From positions 124,001 through 188,000 of the forward strand of contig NZ_VANS01000005.1 of assembly GCF_005887615.1 (NCBI RefSeq): 64,000 nucleotides of DNA, in the 5' to 3' direction. A program made the translations under genes and the position numbers. The stretch's first letter is position 1. Each line of letters begins with the position of its first letter. The notes under the pieces are model-generated. The model had not been told where the DNA came from, searched no databases, and saw nothing but the letters and a program-made list of their open reading frames with translations. The stretch comes from Sulfitobacter sabulilitoris (GTDB lineage Bacteria; Pseudomonadota; Alphaproteobacteria; Rhodobacterales; Rhodobacteraceae). Below are positions 43,176-52,237 of this stretch, in pieces.

Positions 43176-45131
43176 ATGACCGACCTTCTGTCCGGGGCCG
43201 AGCCCTCCGATTACGACGCCTCCTCCATCGAAGTGCTCGAAGGGCTGGAGCCGGTGCGCAAGCGCCCCGGCATGTATATCGGCGGCACCGACGAGCGGGC
43301 GCTGCATCACCTCGTGGCCGAAGTGCTCGACAATTCGATGGACGAGGCCGTGGCGGGCCATGCCAACCGGATCGAGGTGGAGCTGCTGGCGGATTATTCG
43401 GTGACGATCCGCGACAACGGACGCGGCATTCCGATCGATCCGCACCCCAAGTTCCCCCAGAAATCCGCTCTCGAGGTGATCCTGTGCACCCTGCATGCGG
43501 GCGGCAAGTTCTCTGGCGATGCCTATGAGACTTCGGGCGGCCTGCACGGTGTGGGCGCGTCCGTGGTCAATGCGCTGAGCGACAGCATGGTGGTGCAGGT
43601 CGCGCGCAACAAGGAGCTTTACGAGCAGCGGTTTTCGCGCGGCATCCCGCTGGGCCCGGTGGAAAAGGTGGGCGCGGCCCCCAACCGGCGCGGCACCACA
43701 GTGACGTTTCATGCCGACGAGCAGATCTTTGGCCATCACCGGTTCAAGCCCGCGCGGCTGTTCAAATCCATCCGGTCCAAGGCCTATCTGTTCTCGGGCG
43801 TCGAAATCCGGTGGAAATCCGCGATCGAGGATGGCGACACGCCCACCGAGGCGACGTTCCACTTTCCCGGCGGATTGTCGGATTACCTGACCGAGACGCT
43901 GGCGGGCGCCACCACCTATGCCGAGACGCCCTTTGCCGGGCGCGTCGATTTCCGCGAGAAATTCAATGTGCCGGGCAAGGTCGAATGGGCGATCAACTGG
44001 ACGCCGGCGCGCGACGGGTTCCTGCAAAGCTATTGCAACACGGTGCCCACGCCCGAGGGCGGCACGCATGAGGCGGGGTTCTGGGCGGCGATCCTGAAAG
44101 GCATCCGCGCCTATGGCGAGCTGGTCAACAACAAGAAGGCCAAGGACATCACCCGCGACGACCTGGTGACGGGCGGCTGCGCGCTGGTGTCGTGCTTTAT
44201 CCGCGAACCGGAATTCGTGGGCCAGACCAAGGACCGGCTGGCCACGGTGGAGGCGGCCAAGCTGGTGGAGAATTCGGTCCGCGACCATTTCGACAACTGG
44301 CTGGCGGCGGATACGAAATCGGCGGGGGCGATCCTCGATTTCCTGGTGCTGCGCGCCGAGGAGCGGATGCGGCGGCGGCAGGAGAAGGAAACCCAGCGCA
44401 AGACCGCGACGAAAAAGCTGCGGCTGCCCGGCAAGCTGACCGATTGCACCAGCAAATCGCGCGAGGGCACGGAGCTTTTCATCGTCGAGGGGGATTCGGC
44501 GGGCGGATCGGGCAAGGGGGCGCGCAACCGCAACACGCAGGCGCTGCTGCCCCTGAAGGGCAAGATCCTGAACGTGCTGGGGGCCGCGTCGAACAAGCTG
44601 GGCAGCAACGCCGAGATCAACGACCTCTGCGAGGCGCTTGGCGTCGGAATGGGCAGCAAGTTCAACCTCGACGATCTGCGCTATGACAAGATCATCATCA
44701 TGACCGACGCGGATGTGGACGGCGCGCATATCGCGGCGCTGCTGATGACGTTCTTCTTTACCCAGATGCGGCCGCTGATCGACCACGGGCACCTGTACCT
44801 GGCCTGTCCGCCGCTGTTCCGGCTGACGCAGGGGGCCAGGCGGGTCTATTGCCTGGACCAGGCGGAAAAGGACATGTGGCTGGAGAAGGGCCTGGGCGGC
44901 AAGGGCAAGATCGACGTGAGCCGGTTCAAGGGTCTGGGCGAGATGGACGCGAAGGACCTGAAGGAGACCACGATGGACCCGGACACGCGCAAGCTGATCC
45001 GGGTGTCGATCGACGAGGACGTCCCCGGAGAGACCAGCGACCTGGTCGAGCGCCTGATGGGCAAGAAGCCGGAGCTGCGGTTCCAGTACATCCAGGAGAA
45101 CGCGCAGTTCGTGGAGGAGCTGGATGTTTGA
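43176..45131 (+). CDS. parE: DNA topoisomerase IV subunit B (ParE)
   Basis: 651-aa type IIA topoisomerase ATPase subunit needed to decatenate chromosomes. GHKL ATPase motifs: EVLDNSMDEAVAGHA, IRDNGRGIPIDPHPK, GGLHGVGASVVNALS. The TOPRIM domain has LFIVEGDSAGGSGKGARNR and IMTDADVDGAHI, and the end QENAQFVEELDV is typical. KRPGMYIGGTDERALHHL and absence of the GyrB insert favour ParE. Its last codons carry the ribosome-binding site and the overlapping TTG of the following AT-rich orphan. Confidence 0.95.
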   Translation: MTDLLSGAEPSDYDASSIEVLEGLEPVRKRPGMYIGGTDERALHHLVAEVLDNSMDEAVAGHANRIEVELLADYSVTIRDNGRGIPIDPHPKFPQKSALEVILCTLHAGGKFSGDAYETSGGLHGVGASVVNALSDSMVVQVARNKELYEQRFSRGIPLGPVEKVGAAPNRRGTTVTFHADEQIFGHHRFKPARLFKSIRSKAYLFSGVEIRWKSAIEDGDTPTEATFHFPGGLSDYLTETLAGATTYAETPFAGRVDFREKFNVPGKVEWAINWTPARDGFLQSYCNTVPTPEGGTHEAGFWAAILKGIRAYGELVNNKKAKDITRDDLVTGGCALVSCFIREPEFVGQTKDRLATVEAAKLVENSVRDHFDNWLAADTKSAGAILDFLVLRAEERMRRRQEKETQRKTATKKLRLPGKLTDCTSKSREGTELFIVEGDSAGGSGKGARNRNTQALLPLKGKILNVLGAASNKLGSNAEINDLCEALGVGMGSKFNLDDLRYDKIIIMTDADVDGAHIAALLMTFFFTQMRPLIDHGHLYLACPPLFRLTQGARRVYCLDQAEKDMWLEKGLGGKGKIDVSRFKGLGEMDAKDLKETTMDPDTRKLIRVSIDEDVPGETSDLVERLMGKKPELRFQYIQENAQFVEELDV

Positions 45132-45934
45132 GGGTTCTTGAGAAAATCTTGCTACAACTAGCTTTGATCATAGCATCTCGACGACCGATTCCTAGAATGT
45201 ACAGCTTAGGTGTCGACAGTCCACAATCGCAACACTACGTTGGGGTCGCAATTGAGGATAACACAAATCCTAAGCTACGCTTTGTGGTGCAAAAGCGATT
45301 CATGCCTTCACTAGATCGGTTTCAAGGGCGGTACTATGTTGATGGAATGGATGAGCCCAAGGACGCTTGTATTTCCCTCACATGGCTATCGACACCTAAG
45401 GTCAAGATTACCAGAATTTATGGTTCACTTCAGTTAGACTATGATTCAACCCTCAAATTTCTTGGTCAAACTGCAACCCTCAAACACATCAGAATTTTTC
45501 GCCGTCAGCGACGTGACCAACGGCAGTTCAACAAGAACTTCCGCTTCAGCGCCGAGTTGGCTGAAACGTTAAGAAAACTGTTTCAGTGGCAAGAAAGCCG
45601 GGCCAGAAAGCGGGCCGAGATGACTTGGGATTGGAATTTCAATGCGTTGGATGCAATGAATGCCCTGTATCCGACTGAAATATGGGGGCATAAAGACAAC
45701 AACTTCTTCTTTTTGAGATTTCAATTGGCGCTGGACGCGCTTGTGTCAAACGGCGATCTAGAGAGAACCTCAGGTGAAACCAACAATTACAAGCTTTCAC
45801 CAAAAGCATTAAAAACACTCTCAGATATCGAAATAGAAAAATCGCGCCATCAAGACAGCGCTAAATCGACATTATGGCTTGTCATTCTGACCGGTGTAAT
45901 CGCTTTTTTTGCGTTAATTGAAGCGTTTCAATAA
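45128..45934 (+). CDS. AT-rich orphan protein coupled to parE (unknown function)
   Basis: TTG 45128 lies inside the parE stop (TTGA) with GGAGGAG eight bases before it, giving 268 aa; ATG 45197 (245 aa) is the alternative but has no ribosome-binding site. The N-terminal half looks beta-rich (HYVGVAIEDNTNPKLRFVV). A basic stretch (IRIFRRQRRDQRQFNKNF) follows, then a possible winged helix (ALDALVSNGDLERTSGETN) and a C-terminal membrane helix (TLWLVILTGVIAFFALIEAF). Codon use is far more AT-rich than parE, so it is acquired. No family recognised. Confidence 0.65.
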   Translation: MRVLEKILLQLALIIASRRPIPRMYSLGVDSPQSQHYVGVAIEDNTNPKLRFVVQKRFMPSLDRFQGRYYVDGMDEPKDACISLTWLSTPKVKITRIYGSLQLDYDSTLKFLGQTATLKHIRIFRRQRRDQRQFNKNFRFSAELAETLRKLFQWQESRARKRAEMTWDWNFNALDAMNALYPTEIWGHKDNNFFFLRFQLALDALVSNGDLERTSGETNNYKLSPKALKTLSDIEIEKSRHQDSAKSTLWLVILTGVIAFFALIEAFQ

Positions 45935-45978
45935 TATTAGGTGCAAATTCCCGAGTCTCTGCTTCGGCCCGTGCCCGA

Positions 45979-46190
45979 CCTTCCCCACGGGAAGGGCGCA
46001 AAACACGCCCCTTGGGCTAAAGCCCCCTGCCGCCTCAAACTCTCGCTCGGAAAGTATGAGGCCGCATTCGGACGGTGGGACGCGGCCCTGTGAGACAGAA
46101 TCGACGTGACAGGACGCACAGCCCGACCGCTCCGACGAAAGCCCCTTCCCCGGCGGGGAAAGGAAGGGGCTATCTGCGCGATGCGCAGAT
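45979..46190. repeat. Hairpin array 2 after the parE-coupled orphan
   Basis: The 364-bp gap holds several perfect hairpins: CCTTCCC/GGGAAGG (45979-45995), GGGCT/AGCCC (46014-46025), GCCTCA/TGAGGC (46032-46062), GGCCGC/GCGGCC (46060-46087), AGCCCCTTCC/GGAAGGGGCT (46140-46171, with inner CCCC/GGGG) and ATCTGCGC/GCGCAGAT (46172-46190, GAT loop). No convincing gene lies in it. The composition returns to GC-rich here, marking the end of the acquired patch. Confidence 0.65.
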
Positions 46191-46298
46191 GGGGATGAGC
46201 CTCTCTGCCGCTCCGGACAGCACCCCCCATGCGCGGCCTATCCAAACGGGCTGACGCGCTCTAGGCTTGGGCAACGCCATCGCACCGAAAGCCCCGCC

Positions 46299-46700
46299 AT
46301 GACCCCTGCCCTCGCCCAAGCCTTCTTGTCCGAGAACTTTGCGCCCTGGGTGCTGGCCCTGAACCCGACCGTGACAGAGATCGGCGAGCGCGGAACCACG
46401 CTGAGCATTCCGATCACGCCCGAACTGAACCGCACCGGCGGGATCGTGTCGGGACAGGCGATCACCGCGCTGGCCGATACCGCGATGGTGCTGGCCTGCG
46501 GCGGGCACCTGGGCGCGATGACGCCTGTGGGCACGGTCACGCTCGACACGCAGTTCCTGCGCCCGGCCAGCGGCGACGGCCTGCGCGCCGTGGCCGAGGT
46601 GACGCGCGCCGGGCGCAGCATGATCTTTGCCCGCTGCACCGTGATCGCGGAGCCGCGCGGCACGCCCGTGGCGATGGCCACCGCCACCTTCGCGCGCTGA
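46299..46700 (+). CDS. PaaI-type hotdog thioesterase
   Basis: 133-aa acyl-CoA thioesterase-like protein of the hotdog fold. LNRTGGIVSGQAITALADTAMVLA is the active-site helix with Asp, and VTLDTQFLRPASGDGLRAVAEVTRAG the following strands. Substrates may be phenylacetyl- or other acyl-CoAs. It stands alone after hairpin array 2 with a weak ribosome-binding site. Confidence 0.82.
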   Translation: MTPALAQAFLSENFAPWVLALNPTVTEIGERGTTLSIPITPELNRTGGIVSGQAITALADTAMVLACGGHLGAMTPVGTVTLDTQFLRPASGDGLRAVAEVTRAGRSMIFARCTVIAEPRGTPVAMATATFAR

Positions 46701-46766
46701 GGCGCCGCGCGCGGCCCACGGTGATTTGACTTGCAGCCGCGCGCGCATCGCGGCTTACTGGGCCGC

Positions 46767-47453
46767 ATGCGCCGCCTGCTCGCCTCCCTGCTGATCCTGA
46801 GCCTCGTCGCCGCCTGCGGGCGGCCGCTGACCCCGTCCGAGCGCGCCTTTGCCGCCACGATCCACGGCTCGGCGCTGGATCTCGATGCGGTCCGGCTGGT
46901 CGATGGCGCGCCCACGCGGGCGGTGACGTTCCGGCGCAAACCGCGCCCGCGCACCACCTGCCGCGAGCTGATCCTGCCGCCGCAGAAAGACGAGATCGTG
47001 ACATCGAAACCCGCCGCGGTGGCGTTGTTCAATACCGTGCTGTGGGACCGCGACTGGTATCTCGACGACTACCTGCCGGAGTATCCCGACCGGATCGGGC
47101 TGATTGCCGCGATGCTGCTGGCGCATGAGCTGACGCATGTGTGGCAATGGCAAAACCGCGCCACGACGGGCTATTCGCCGCTGCGCGCCGCGTCAGAGCA
47201 TAATCCCGGCGCCGATCCCTATCTATTCGAACTGGACGCCGCGCCGAAGTTTTCGGACTTCGGCTTCGAGCAGCAGGGATCCATCGTTGAGGAGTTCGTC
47301 TGCTGCCGCGCGCTGGACCCGCAGGCGCCGCGGACACGGCGGCTTCATGCGCTGATCGGACAGGCGATGCCGGTCGCCCCCCTGCCCCAGTCGCGGCCCC
47401 AGGACGTGGGCCTGCCTTGGGACGGGGTCCAGTTGCAGGGCATATGCGGGTGA
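46767..47453 (+). CDS. Lipoprotein with HExxH metalloprotease-like motif
   Basis: 228-aa lipoprotein (MRRLLASLLILSLVAACG, lipobox Cys17). LLAHELTHVWQWQNR contains HELTH, the zinc-binding HExxH of metallopeptidases, and SIVEEFVCCRAL downstream may provide the third ligand Glu. It could therefore be a periplasmic peptidase, or a degenerate relative such as a DUF4157-type protein. ATG 46767 is chosen for the signal peptide. A very small lipoprotein gene follows on the other strand. Confidence 0.72.
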   Translation: MRRLLASLLILSLVAACGRPLTPSERAFAATIHGSALDLDAVRLVDGAPTRAVTFRRKPRPRTTCRELILPPQKDEIVTSKPAAVALFNTVLWDRDWYLDDYLPEYPDRIGLIAAMLLAHELTHVWQWQNRATTGYSPLRAASEHNPGADPYLFELDAAPKFSDFGFEQQGSIVEEFVCCRALDPQAPRTRRLHALIGQAMPVAPLPQSRPQDVGLPWDGVQLQGICG

Positions 47454-47462
47454 TGCATGCCG

Positions 47463-47600
47463 TCAGGGAAACACGCCGTCGATATGCGGTGCGACATGAC
47501 CCGACCAGCCGTGCGGCGTGCGGGGCGCAGGGTCGGCGCAGGCGGTAAGGAGGGTCAGCCCCAGAAGGCTGGCGCAGAGGATGAGAATGGAACGTGACAT
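47463..47600 (-). CDS. Very small lipoprotein (45 aa)
   Basis: 45-codon ORF with AGGAG six bases before ATG 47600. A lipoprotein signal (SRSILILCASLLGLTLLTAC) leads to lipobox Cys21, followed by a 24-residue Pro/His-rich tail (ADPAPRTPHGW...). The good ribosome-binding site and lipobox make it a real gene. No family recognised; it converges on the HExxH lipoprotein. Confidence 0.6.
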   Translation of the reverse strand: MSRSILILCASLLGLTLLTACADPAPRTPHGWSGHVAPHIDGVFP

Positions 47601-47713
47601 GGCACTACTCCTGATCTGGTGACGCTGTATCGGGGGGTGCGTGCAGTCTTGCCCTTATTGCCGCGTCTCTCCATGATCCAGATCACACAACGCACCGAAA
47701 AGGAGAGACGCCC

Positions 47714-48151
47714 TTGGCCCATTATGCGATCATCATGCTGCTGGCGGGGGTCGGTATCCCGCTGCTGGCGGCGCTGAACGCGGCGCTTGGCGTGCGCATC
47801 GCGTCGCCGTCGGCGGCCGCGACGGTTCTGTTCGCGATCGCGTTTCTGGCCAGTGCGGCGGTGATGATGGCCACCGGCGGTCCGCAGGCCCTGGCCAAAA
47901 TCGCGGCAGCGCCGCGCCATTTGCTGCTCGCGGGGCTGTTCGTGGCCTTCTATGTGCTGTCAGTGACCTATATCGCGCCGCATTTCGGGATCGGCAACGC
48001 CATCTTTTTCGTGCTGCTTGGGCAGTTGATCAGCGCCGCGGCGATCGACCATTTCGGACTGTTCGGGGCGCGGGCTGCGCCGCTGGACCTGGCGCGGACA
48101 GCCGGGATCGCGATGATGGCGGCGGGGGTCTGGCTGACCCAGCGGGGCTGA
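47714..48151 (+). CDS. DMT-type small membrane protein (DUF606-like)
   Basis: 145-aa protein with five hydrophobic segments, similar to the DUF606 half-size DMT transporters that work as pairs. IPLLAALNAALGVRIASPSAA is the first repeat element and GNAIFFVLLGQLISAAAIDHFGLFG a conserved later one. TTG 47714 with AAGGAGAG upstream is the start. No partner gene is adjacent, so it may act as a homodimer. It converges on the Ldh2-type gene with a 3-bp gap. Confidence 0.75.
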   Translation: MAHYAIIMLLAGVGIPLLAALNAALGVRIASPSAAATVLFAIAFLASAAVMMATGGPQALAKIAAAPRHLLLAGLFVAFYVLSVTYIAPHFGIGNAIFFVLLGQLISAAAIDHFGLFGARAAPLDLARTAGIAMMAAGVWLTQRG

Positions 48152-48154
48152 TGC

Positions 48155-49141
48155 CTAGCCGGCGCCTGCGGCAAGACGGGTGACCAGCGCCCAGACGTCA
48201 TCGGGGACATCGACGGGGTCTTGCTCGGTGCGGAACTGGCCCGGCAGGCGTGCGCCCTCGTCCTGGGCCACGGCGGCGGCAAGGCGCACCATCCGGTCCG
48301 AGAAATCGGGCGAGGCGCTGGGATCGATCAGGATGTAGTACTGGCCCAGATCGTGCGGCGGCCCTTCGGGCGCTTTCAGGGGGCCCACGTCCCTGGACAG
48401 CACGCCGCCCGTCATGCCCGCCGCCAGCACCTCGGCCATCAGGCCAAAGCCCCAGCCCTTGGCCCCGCCCGCCGACACCAGCGAGCCCTTGAGCGCCGCG
48501 TCGGGGTCGGTGGTGGGGCGGCCTTGCGCGTCGAGCGCCCAGCCTTCGGGGATCCGCTCTCCGGCGGTCTTGGCCATGGTGATCTTGCCAAGCGCCACGG
48601 CGGTGGTCGATTGATCGAAGTGCAGGGCCAGCCCGCCGTGGCCGTCCGGCACGGAAAAGGCGATGGGATTGGTGCCGATCACGCGGGTCTTGCCGCCCGG
48701 CGGCGCCACGATGGGCGAGGCATTGGTCATGCCGATGGCGATGCAGCCCGCGCGGGCGATCTGTTCGGTGAAATACCCCAGCGCGGTGCAGGTATGGGCA
48801 TGACCCACCGCCAGCGTCGCCACGCCGTATTGCCGCGCCGCATCGAGGCCGGGCGTCAACCCGTAGGCAAAGGCGGGCTGGGCAAAGCCCATCTGCGCAT
48901 CCACGTGCACGGCGGCGGGGCGCAGGCAGGTCACCACCGGGGTCACATCCCCCCTGACCCGCCCCGAGCGCAGCTGCAGACAATAGCTTTCAAGGTAATA
49001 CAGGCCGCAAATACGGTTGCCCGTCGCTTCGGCGCGGCGCACGGCGCGCGCCACCTCGGCGGCGGCAAAGGGGTTCGCGCCATGGGCGGCCAGGGCGGCC
49101 TGCGTCCGTGTCTCGATCTCCGACAGGCTGATGCTGGCCAT
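48155..49141 (-). CDS. Ldh2/MdhG family NAD(P)-dependent oxidoreductase
   Basis: 328-aa enzyme of the malate/L-lactate dehydrogenase (type 2) family, which includes ureidoglycolate, sulfolactate and piperideine-2-carboxylate reductases. THTCTALGYFTEQIA and GTNPIAFSVPDG are conserved cofactor and substrate regions, and GGAKGWGFGLMAEVLAAGMTGG is typical of the C-terminal half. GGAGGGGAG precedes ATG 49141, preferred to the longer frame. The exact 2-hydroxy acid is not predictable. Confidence 0.85.
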   Translation of the reverse strand: MASISLSEIETRTQAALAAHGANPFAAAEVARAVRRAEATGNRICGLYYLESYCLQLRSGRVRGDVTPVVTCLRPAAVHVDAQMGFAQPAFAYGLTPGLDAARQYGVATLAVGHAHTCTALGYFTEQIARAGCIAIGMTNASPIVAPPGGKTRVIGTNPIAFSVPDGHGGLALHFDQSTTAVALGKITMAKTAGERIPEGWALDAQGRPTTDPDAALKGSLVSAGGAKGWGFGLMAEVLAAGMTGGVLSRDVGPLKAPEGPPHDLGQYYILIDPSASPDFSDRMVRLAAAVAQDEGARLPGQFRTEQDPVDVPDDVWALVTRLAAGAG

Positions 49142-49225
49142 GACTCCCCTCCCGCGCGATGCTGGCGGTGAAGGATGCGCAAACAGATCCGCGCCGGTCA
49201 AGCCCCTTGGCGCAGGGCCGGCGCG

Positions 49226-49945
49226 CTAGGCCGCCGGGTCCAGTACGCGAATCCAGGCGTCGGGCACCTCTTCTGTGACGCCTTGCAGGGTGATCGTCGC
49301 CCCGGTGGTGAGCGTGATGACAAGCCCGGCGGTCGTCACCGTCTGGTCGCTCACCCCGGTCGTTTCGGGCGTGTCGGTCTCGATCACGAGGCCGTCTTCG
49401 TCGCGGTTGAAATCCGTCACCGTCACGTTGCCGCTCACGTCGCCGATCACGACGAAGGCGTCGCCGCCCGCGCCGGTATCGTCATCGCCCAGAAAGAGGG
49501 AATCGTCGCCTTCGCCGCCGTCGAGCGTGTCGGCGTCCATGTCATCCTCGCGGGTCAGCACGCGAAAGCCGCCGAACAGCGCGTCGTCGCCGCCCCCGCC
49601 CGCGATCACATCGGCGCCGTCGCCGCCGATCAGCGTGTCGTCGCGCAGGCCGCCGGTCATCGTGTCCATGCCGCCCGAGAAATCGATGAAATTGCGCACC
49701 GCGTCGGAGCCTTCGAACACCTCGTCGGCGTCCGTGCCGCGGTCCACGTTCAGCGGCGTGTCGCCGGCCGTCGATCCGCGTGCCTCGACGCTGCGGAATT
49801 CCAGCGGCGTGCCCTCGATCCCGACTGGACCGGGCGGCGGCGCCGCCTCGTCGCCTTCCAGGTCGTCCTCGTCCTCGCCATGCGAATCGAACACCGCAAG
49901 CAGAGGCCCGGCCATCGCGACGAGCATGATCATCAGTGGGGTCAT
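49226..49945 (-). CDS. Small RTX-like calcium-binding protein
   Basis: 239-aa protein with a short hydrophobic N-terminus (MTPLMIMLVAMAGPLLA), an acidic linker, and RTX-type nonapeptides (GGLRDDTLIGGDGADVIAG, GGGGDDALFGG, LDGGEGDDSLFLG) that should form a Ca2+-filled beta-roll. The C-terminal part (VTVTDFNRDEDGLVIET) is beta-rich. Many roseobacters carry such proteins at the cell surface or secreted; adhesion or S-layer roles are guesses. ATG 49945 with AAGGTG is preferred to 49987. Confidence 0.8.
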   Translation of the reverse strand: MTPLMIMLVAMAGPLLAVFDSHGEDEDDLEGDEAAPPPGPVGIEGTPLEFRSVEARGSTAGDTPLNVDRGTDADEVFEGSDAVRNFIDFSGGMDTMTGGLRDDTLIGGDGADVIAGGGGDDALFGGFRVLTREDDMDADTLDGGEGDDSLFLGDDDTGAGGDAFVVIGDVSGNVTVTDFNRDEDGLVIETDTPETTGVSDQTVTTAGLVITLTTGATITLQGVTEEVPDAWIRVLDPAA

Positions 49946-50088
49946 GGGACACCTTGTTCCAGTTTCACCCCAGTATGGTGGGAACAATGGTTAAGAAATG
50001 ACGAACGCCCGGCACCGCAGAGGCATTTCGGGCCGTCGACGACGTCCCTGTCCGCCGCCTGTGGGCCGCCGCGCGCACCCCGTGGCGA

Positions 50089-50772
50089 TCAGACCGGCAC
50101 GAGCGCCCCTGTGTCGAGCCGCAGTTGCCGGTCCATGCGTGCCGCGAGGTCCAGGTTGTGCGTGGCGATCAGCGCCGACAGGCCGGTGTCGCGGACCAGC
50201 CCCATCAGCGTGCCAAAGACCTGATCCGACGTGCCGGGATCGAGGTTGCCCGTCGGCTCGTCCGCCAGCAAGAGCCGGGGCCGGTTGGCCAGCGCCCGGC
50301 AGAAGGCGACCCGCTGCTGTTCGCCGCCCGACAGGGCCGCGGGCCGGTGGCCGGCGCGGGCGCCGATGCCCACATGCTCCAGAAGCTCCATCGCGTAGGC
50401 ATCCGCCGCGCGGCGCGACACGCCGTTGGCAAGTTGCGGCAGCACGATGTTTTCCTGCGCCGAAAACTCCGGCAGCAGGTGGTGGAACTGGTAGATGAAG
50501 CCGACATCCGCCCGACGCACCGCCGTGCGCCGCCGGTCGCCCAGGCCGGTCATGTCCTCGCCCGCGATGGCCACGGTGCCCGCGTCCGCCGTATCCAGAA
50601 GCCCCGCGATATGCAGCAGCGTCGATTTGCCCGCCCCCGAGGGGGCCACGAGGGCCACGACCTCGCCCGGGGCCACGGCAAGGTCGACGCCGCGCAGCAC
50701 CGCGACCTCGTTGGGTTGGCCGGGGTTGTAGGATTTGGCGATGCCCGACAGGCGCAACACGGGATCATTCAT
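50089..50772 (-). CDS. lolD: Lipoprotein-releasing ABC transporter ATPase LolD
   Basis: 227-aa ATPase of the Lol system that extracts lipoproteins from the inner membrane for LolA. Walker [13 protein letters not shown], signature [15 protein letters not shown], Walker [13 protein letters not shown]. It overlaps its permease gene by 8 bp, and the pair corresponds to LolCDE with one permease gene, as in many alphaproteobacteria. This matters here because the window encodes several lipoproteins. Confidence 0.93.
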   Translation of the reverse strand: MNDPVLRLSGIAKSYNPGQPNEVAVLRGVDLAVAPGEVVALVAPSGAGKSTLLHIAGLLDTADAGTVAIAGEDMTGLGDRRRTAVRRADVGFIYQFHHLLPEFSAQENIVLPQLANGVSRRAADAYAMELLEHVGIGARAGHRPAALSGGEQQRVAFCRALANRPRLLLADEPTGNLDPGTSDQVFGTLMGLVRDTGLSALIATHNLDLAARMDRQLRLDTGALVPV

Positions 50773-52051
50773 AACGAAGCGCCTCGACCGGGTTCATGCG
50801 CGCGGCGCGGCGCGCGGGAAAGATGGTGACCACGAACGACAGGCCCAGCGACAGGGCCACCGCGGACAGCACGTCCTCGAGCCGCAGTTGCGCGGGCAGC
50901 GCATAGATGCCGCGAATGGACGGATCCCAGACGCCGCCGCCCATCGCCATGTTCACGAAGGCAAAGATCGGATCGATGTAGAGCGCGAACAGGCAGCCCA
51001 GCACCACCCCCGCCACGGTGCCGATCAGGCCGGTGAACGCCCCGCAGATGAAGAACACCCGCAGGACCGACCCTTCGGTCAGGCCCATGGTGCGCAGGAT
51101 CCCGATGTCGCGGCCCTTGTTCTTGACAAGCATGATCAGGCCCGAGACGATGTTCATCGCGGCAATCAGCACCAGGATCGACAGGATGATGAACATCACG
51201 TTGTCCTCGACCTCGAGCGCGCGCAGGAAGCTTCCCGACGCGTCGCGCCAGGTCCAGATCTGGCTGCGCTCGCCCGCGACCTGCAACAGGGACGGCGTGA
51301 GCTCGTCCACCGCGTCGGGATCTTCGACCATGATTTCGAGCTCATCGGCCACGCCCTCGCGGTTGAAGAACGTCTGCGCCTCGGCAAAGGGCAGGTAGGC
51401 GCGCGTGCGGTCGATGTCGTAGCGACCGGCGGTGAAGATATAGACGACCTCGTAGGCGTTGACCCGCGGGCTGGTGCCAAAGGCGGTCTTCACGCCGTTG
51501 GGCGAGATGATCTTGATCGTGTCGCCGATATCCGCGCCCAATTCCTGCGCCACGCCCGAGCCGATGGCGATGCCGCGCTCGAAATCGGCGATGTCGCCCC
51601 GGGCCGCTTCGGGGCTGGCGATGCGCGGAATGGTTTTCAGGTCCTGCGCCGCGATGCCGTAGATCGCGATGCCGGCGTTGCGGTCGCGCATGTTGGCCAT
51701 CACCTGCCCGCGCACCAGCGGCGCGACGCGGGTCACGCCCGGCACCTGTGCGACGCGGGCCGCCATCTCGGCATAGTCGGGGATGGTGCGGTCGATGCGG
51801 CCCGATTGCGACACTTCGCCCAGGTTGTAGACCGTGACATGCGCGTTCGCGCCCAGGATCGTGTCGACGAATTCGGCGCGAAAGCCCGAGCGGACCGCCA
51901 GCGTCGCGATCAAGGCAAAGACCGCCAGGGTAATTCCCAACAGGCTGATCCAGGTCATCACGCTCACGCCGCCCTCGGCGCGGCGGGCGCGCAGGTAGCG
52001 CCATGCGATCATCCACTCAAAGGCGGCAAAGGGCGCGGGGGTCTTGGCCAT
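50765..52051 (-). CDS. lolC: Lipoprotein-releasing ABC transporter permease LolC/LolE
   Basis: 428-aa FtsX/MacB-type permease with four membrane segments: one at the N-terminus ([21 protein letters not shown]), a large periplasmic domain, and three near the C-terminus. [21 protein letters not shown] and [21 protein letters not shown] are Lol motifs. A single permease gene implies a homodimer (LolF-like). ATG 52051 is chosen; the upstream frame has no membrane character. Confidence 0.92.
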   Translation of the reverse strand: MAKTPAPFAAFEWMIAWRYLRARRAEGGVSVMTWISLLGITLAVFALIATLAVRSGFRAEFVDTILGANAHVTVYNLGEVSQSGRIDRTIPDYAEMAARVAQVPGVTRVAPLVRGQVMANMRDRNAGIAIYGIAAQDLKTIPRIASPEAARGDIADFERGIAIGSGVAQELGADIGDTIKIISPNGVKTAFGTSPRVNAYEVVYIFTAGRYDIDRTRAYLPFAEAQTFFNREGVADELEIMVEDPDAVDELTPSLLQVAGERSQIWTWRDASGSFLRALEVEDNVMFIILSILVLIAAMNIVSGLIMLVKNKGRDIGILRTMGLTEGSVLRVFFICGAFTGLIGTVAGVVLGCLFALYIDPIFAFVNMAMGGGVWDPSIRGIYALPAQLRLEDVLSAVALSLGLSFVVTIFPARRAARMNPVEALRYE

Positions 52052-52237
52052 AACGGGTCCTGCTCGTGCGTTCGGCGCAACCTGATACCTTGCGTGCGGG
52101 GGGTCAAGCCACCATTCGCGCGGGCGGCGGGCTTTCCCCTGCGGCGCGCGCTTCCCCAGACCGATGGGCGCCCGCTCCCGAAAAATGGCAGCGCCATTTT
52201 GACGGGGCATGTCGTGCGGCGCAGCCGCGCCTTAGGA

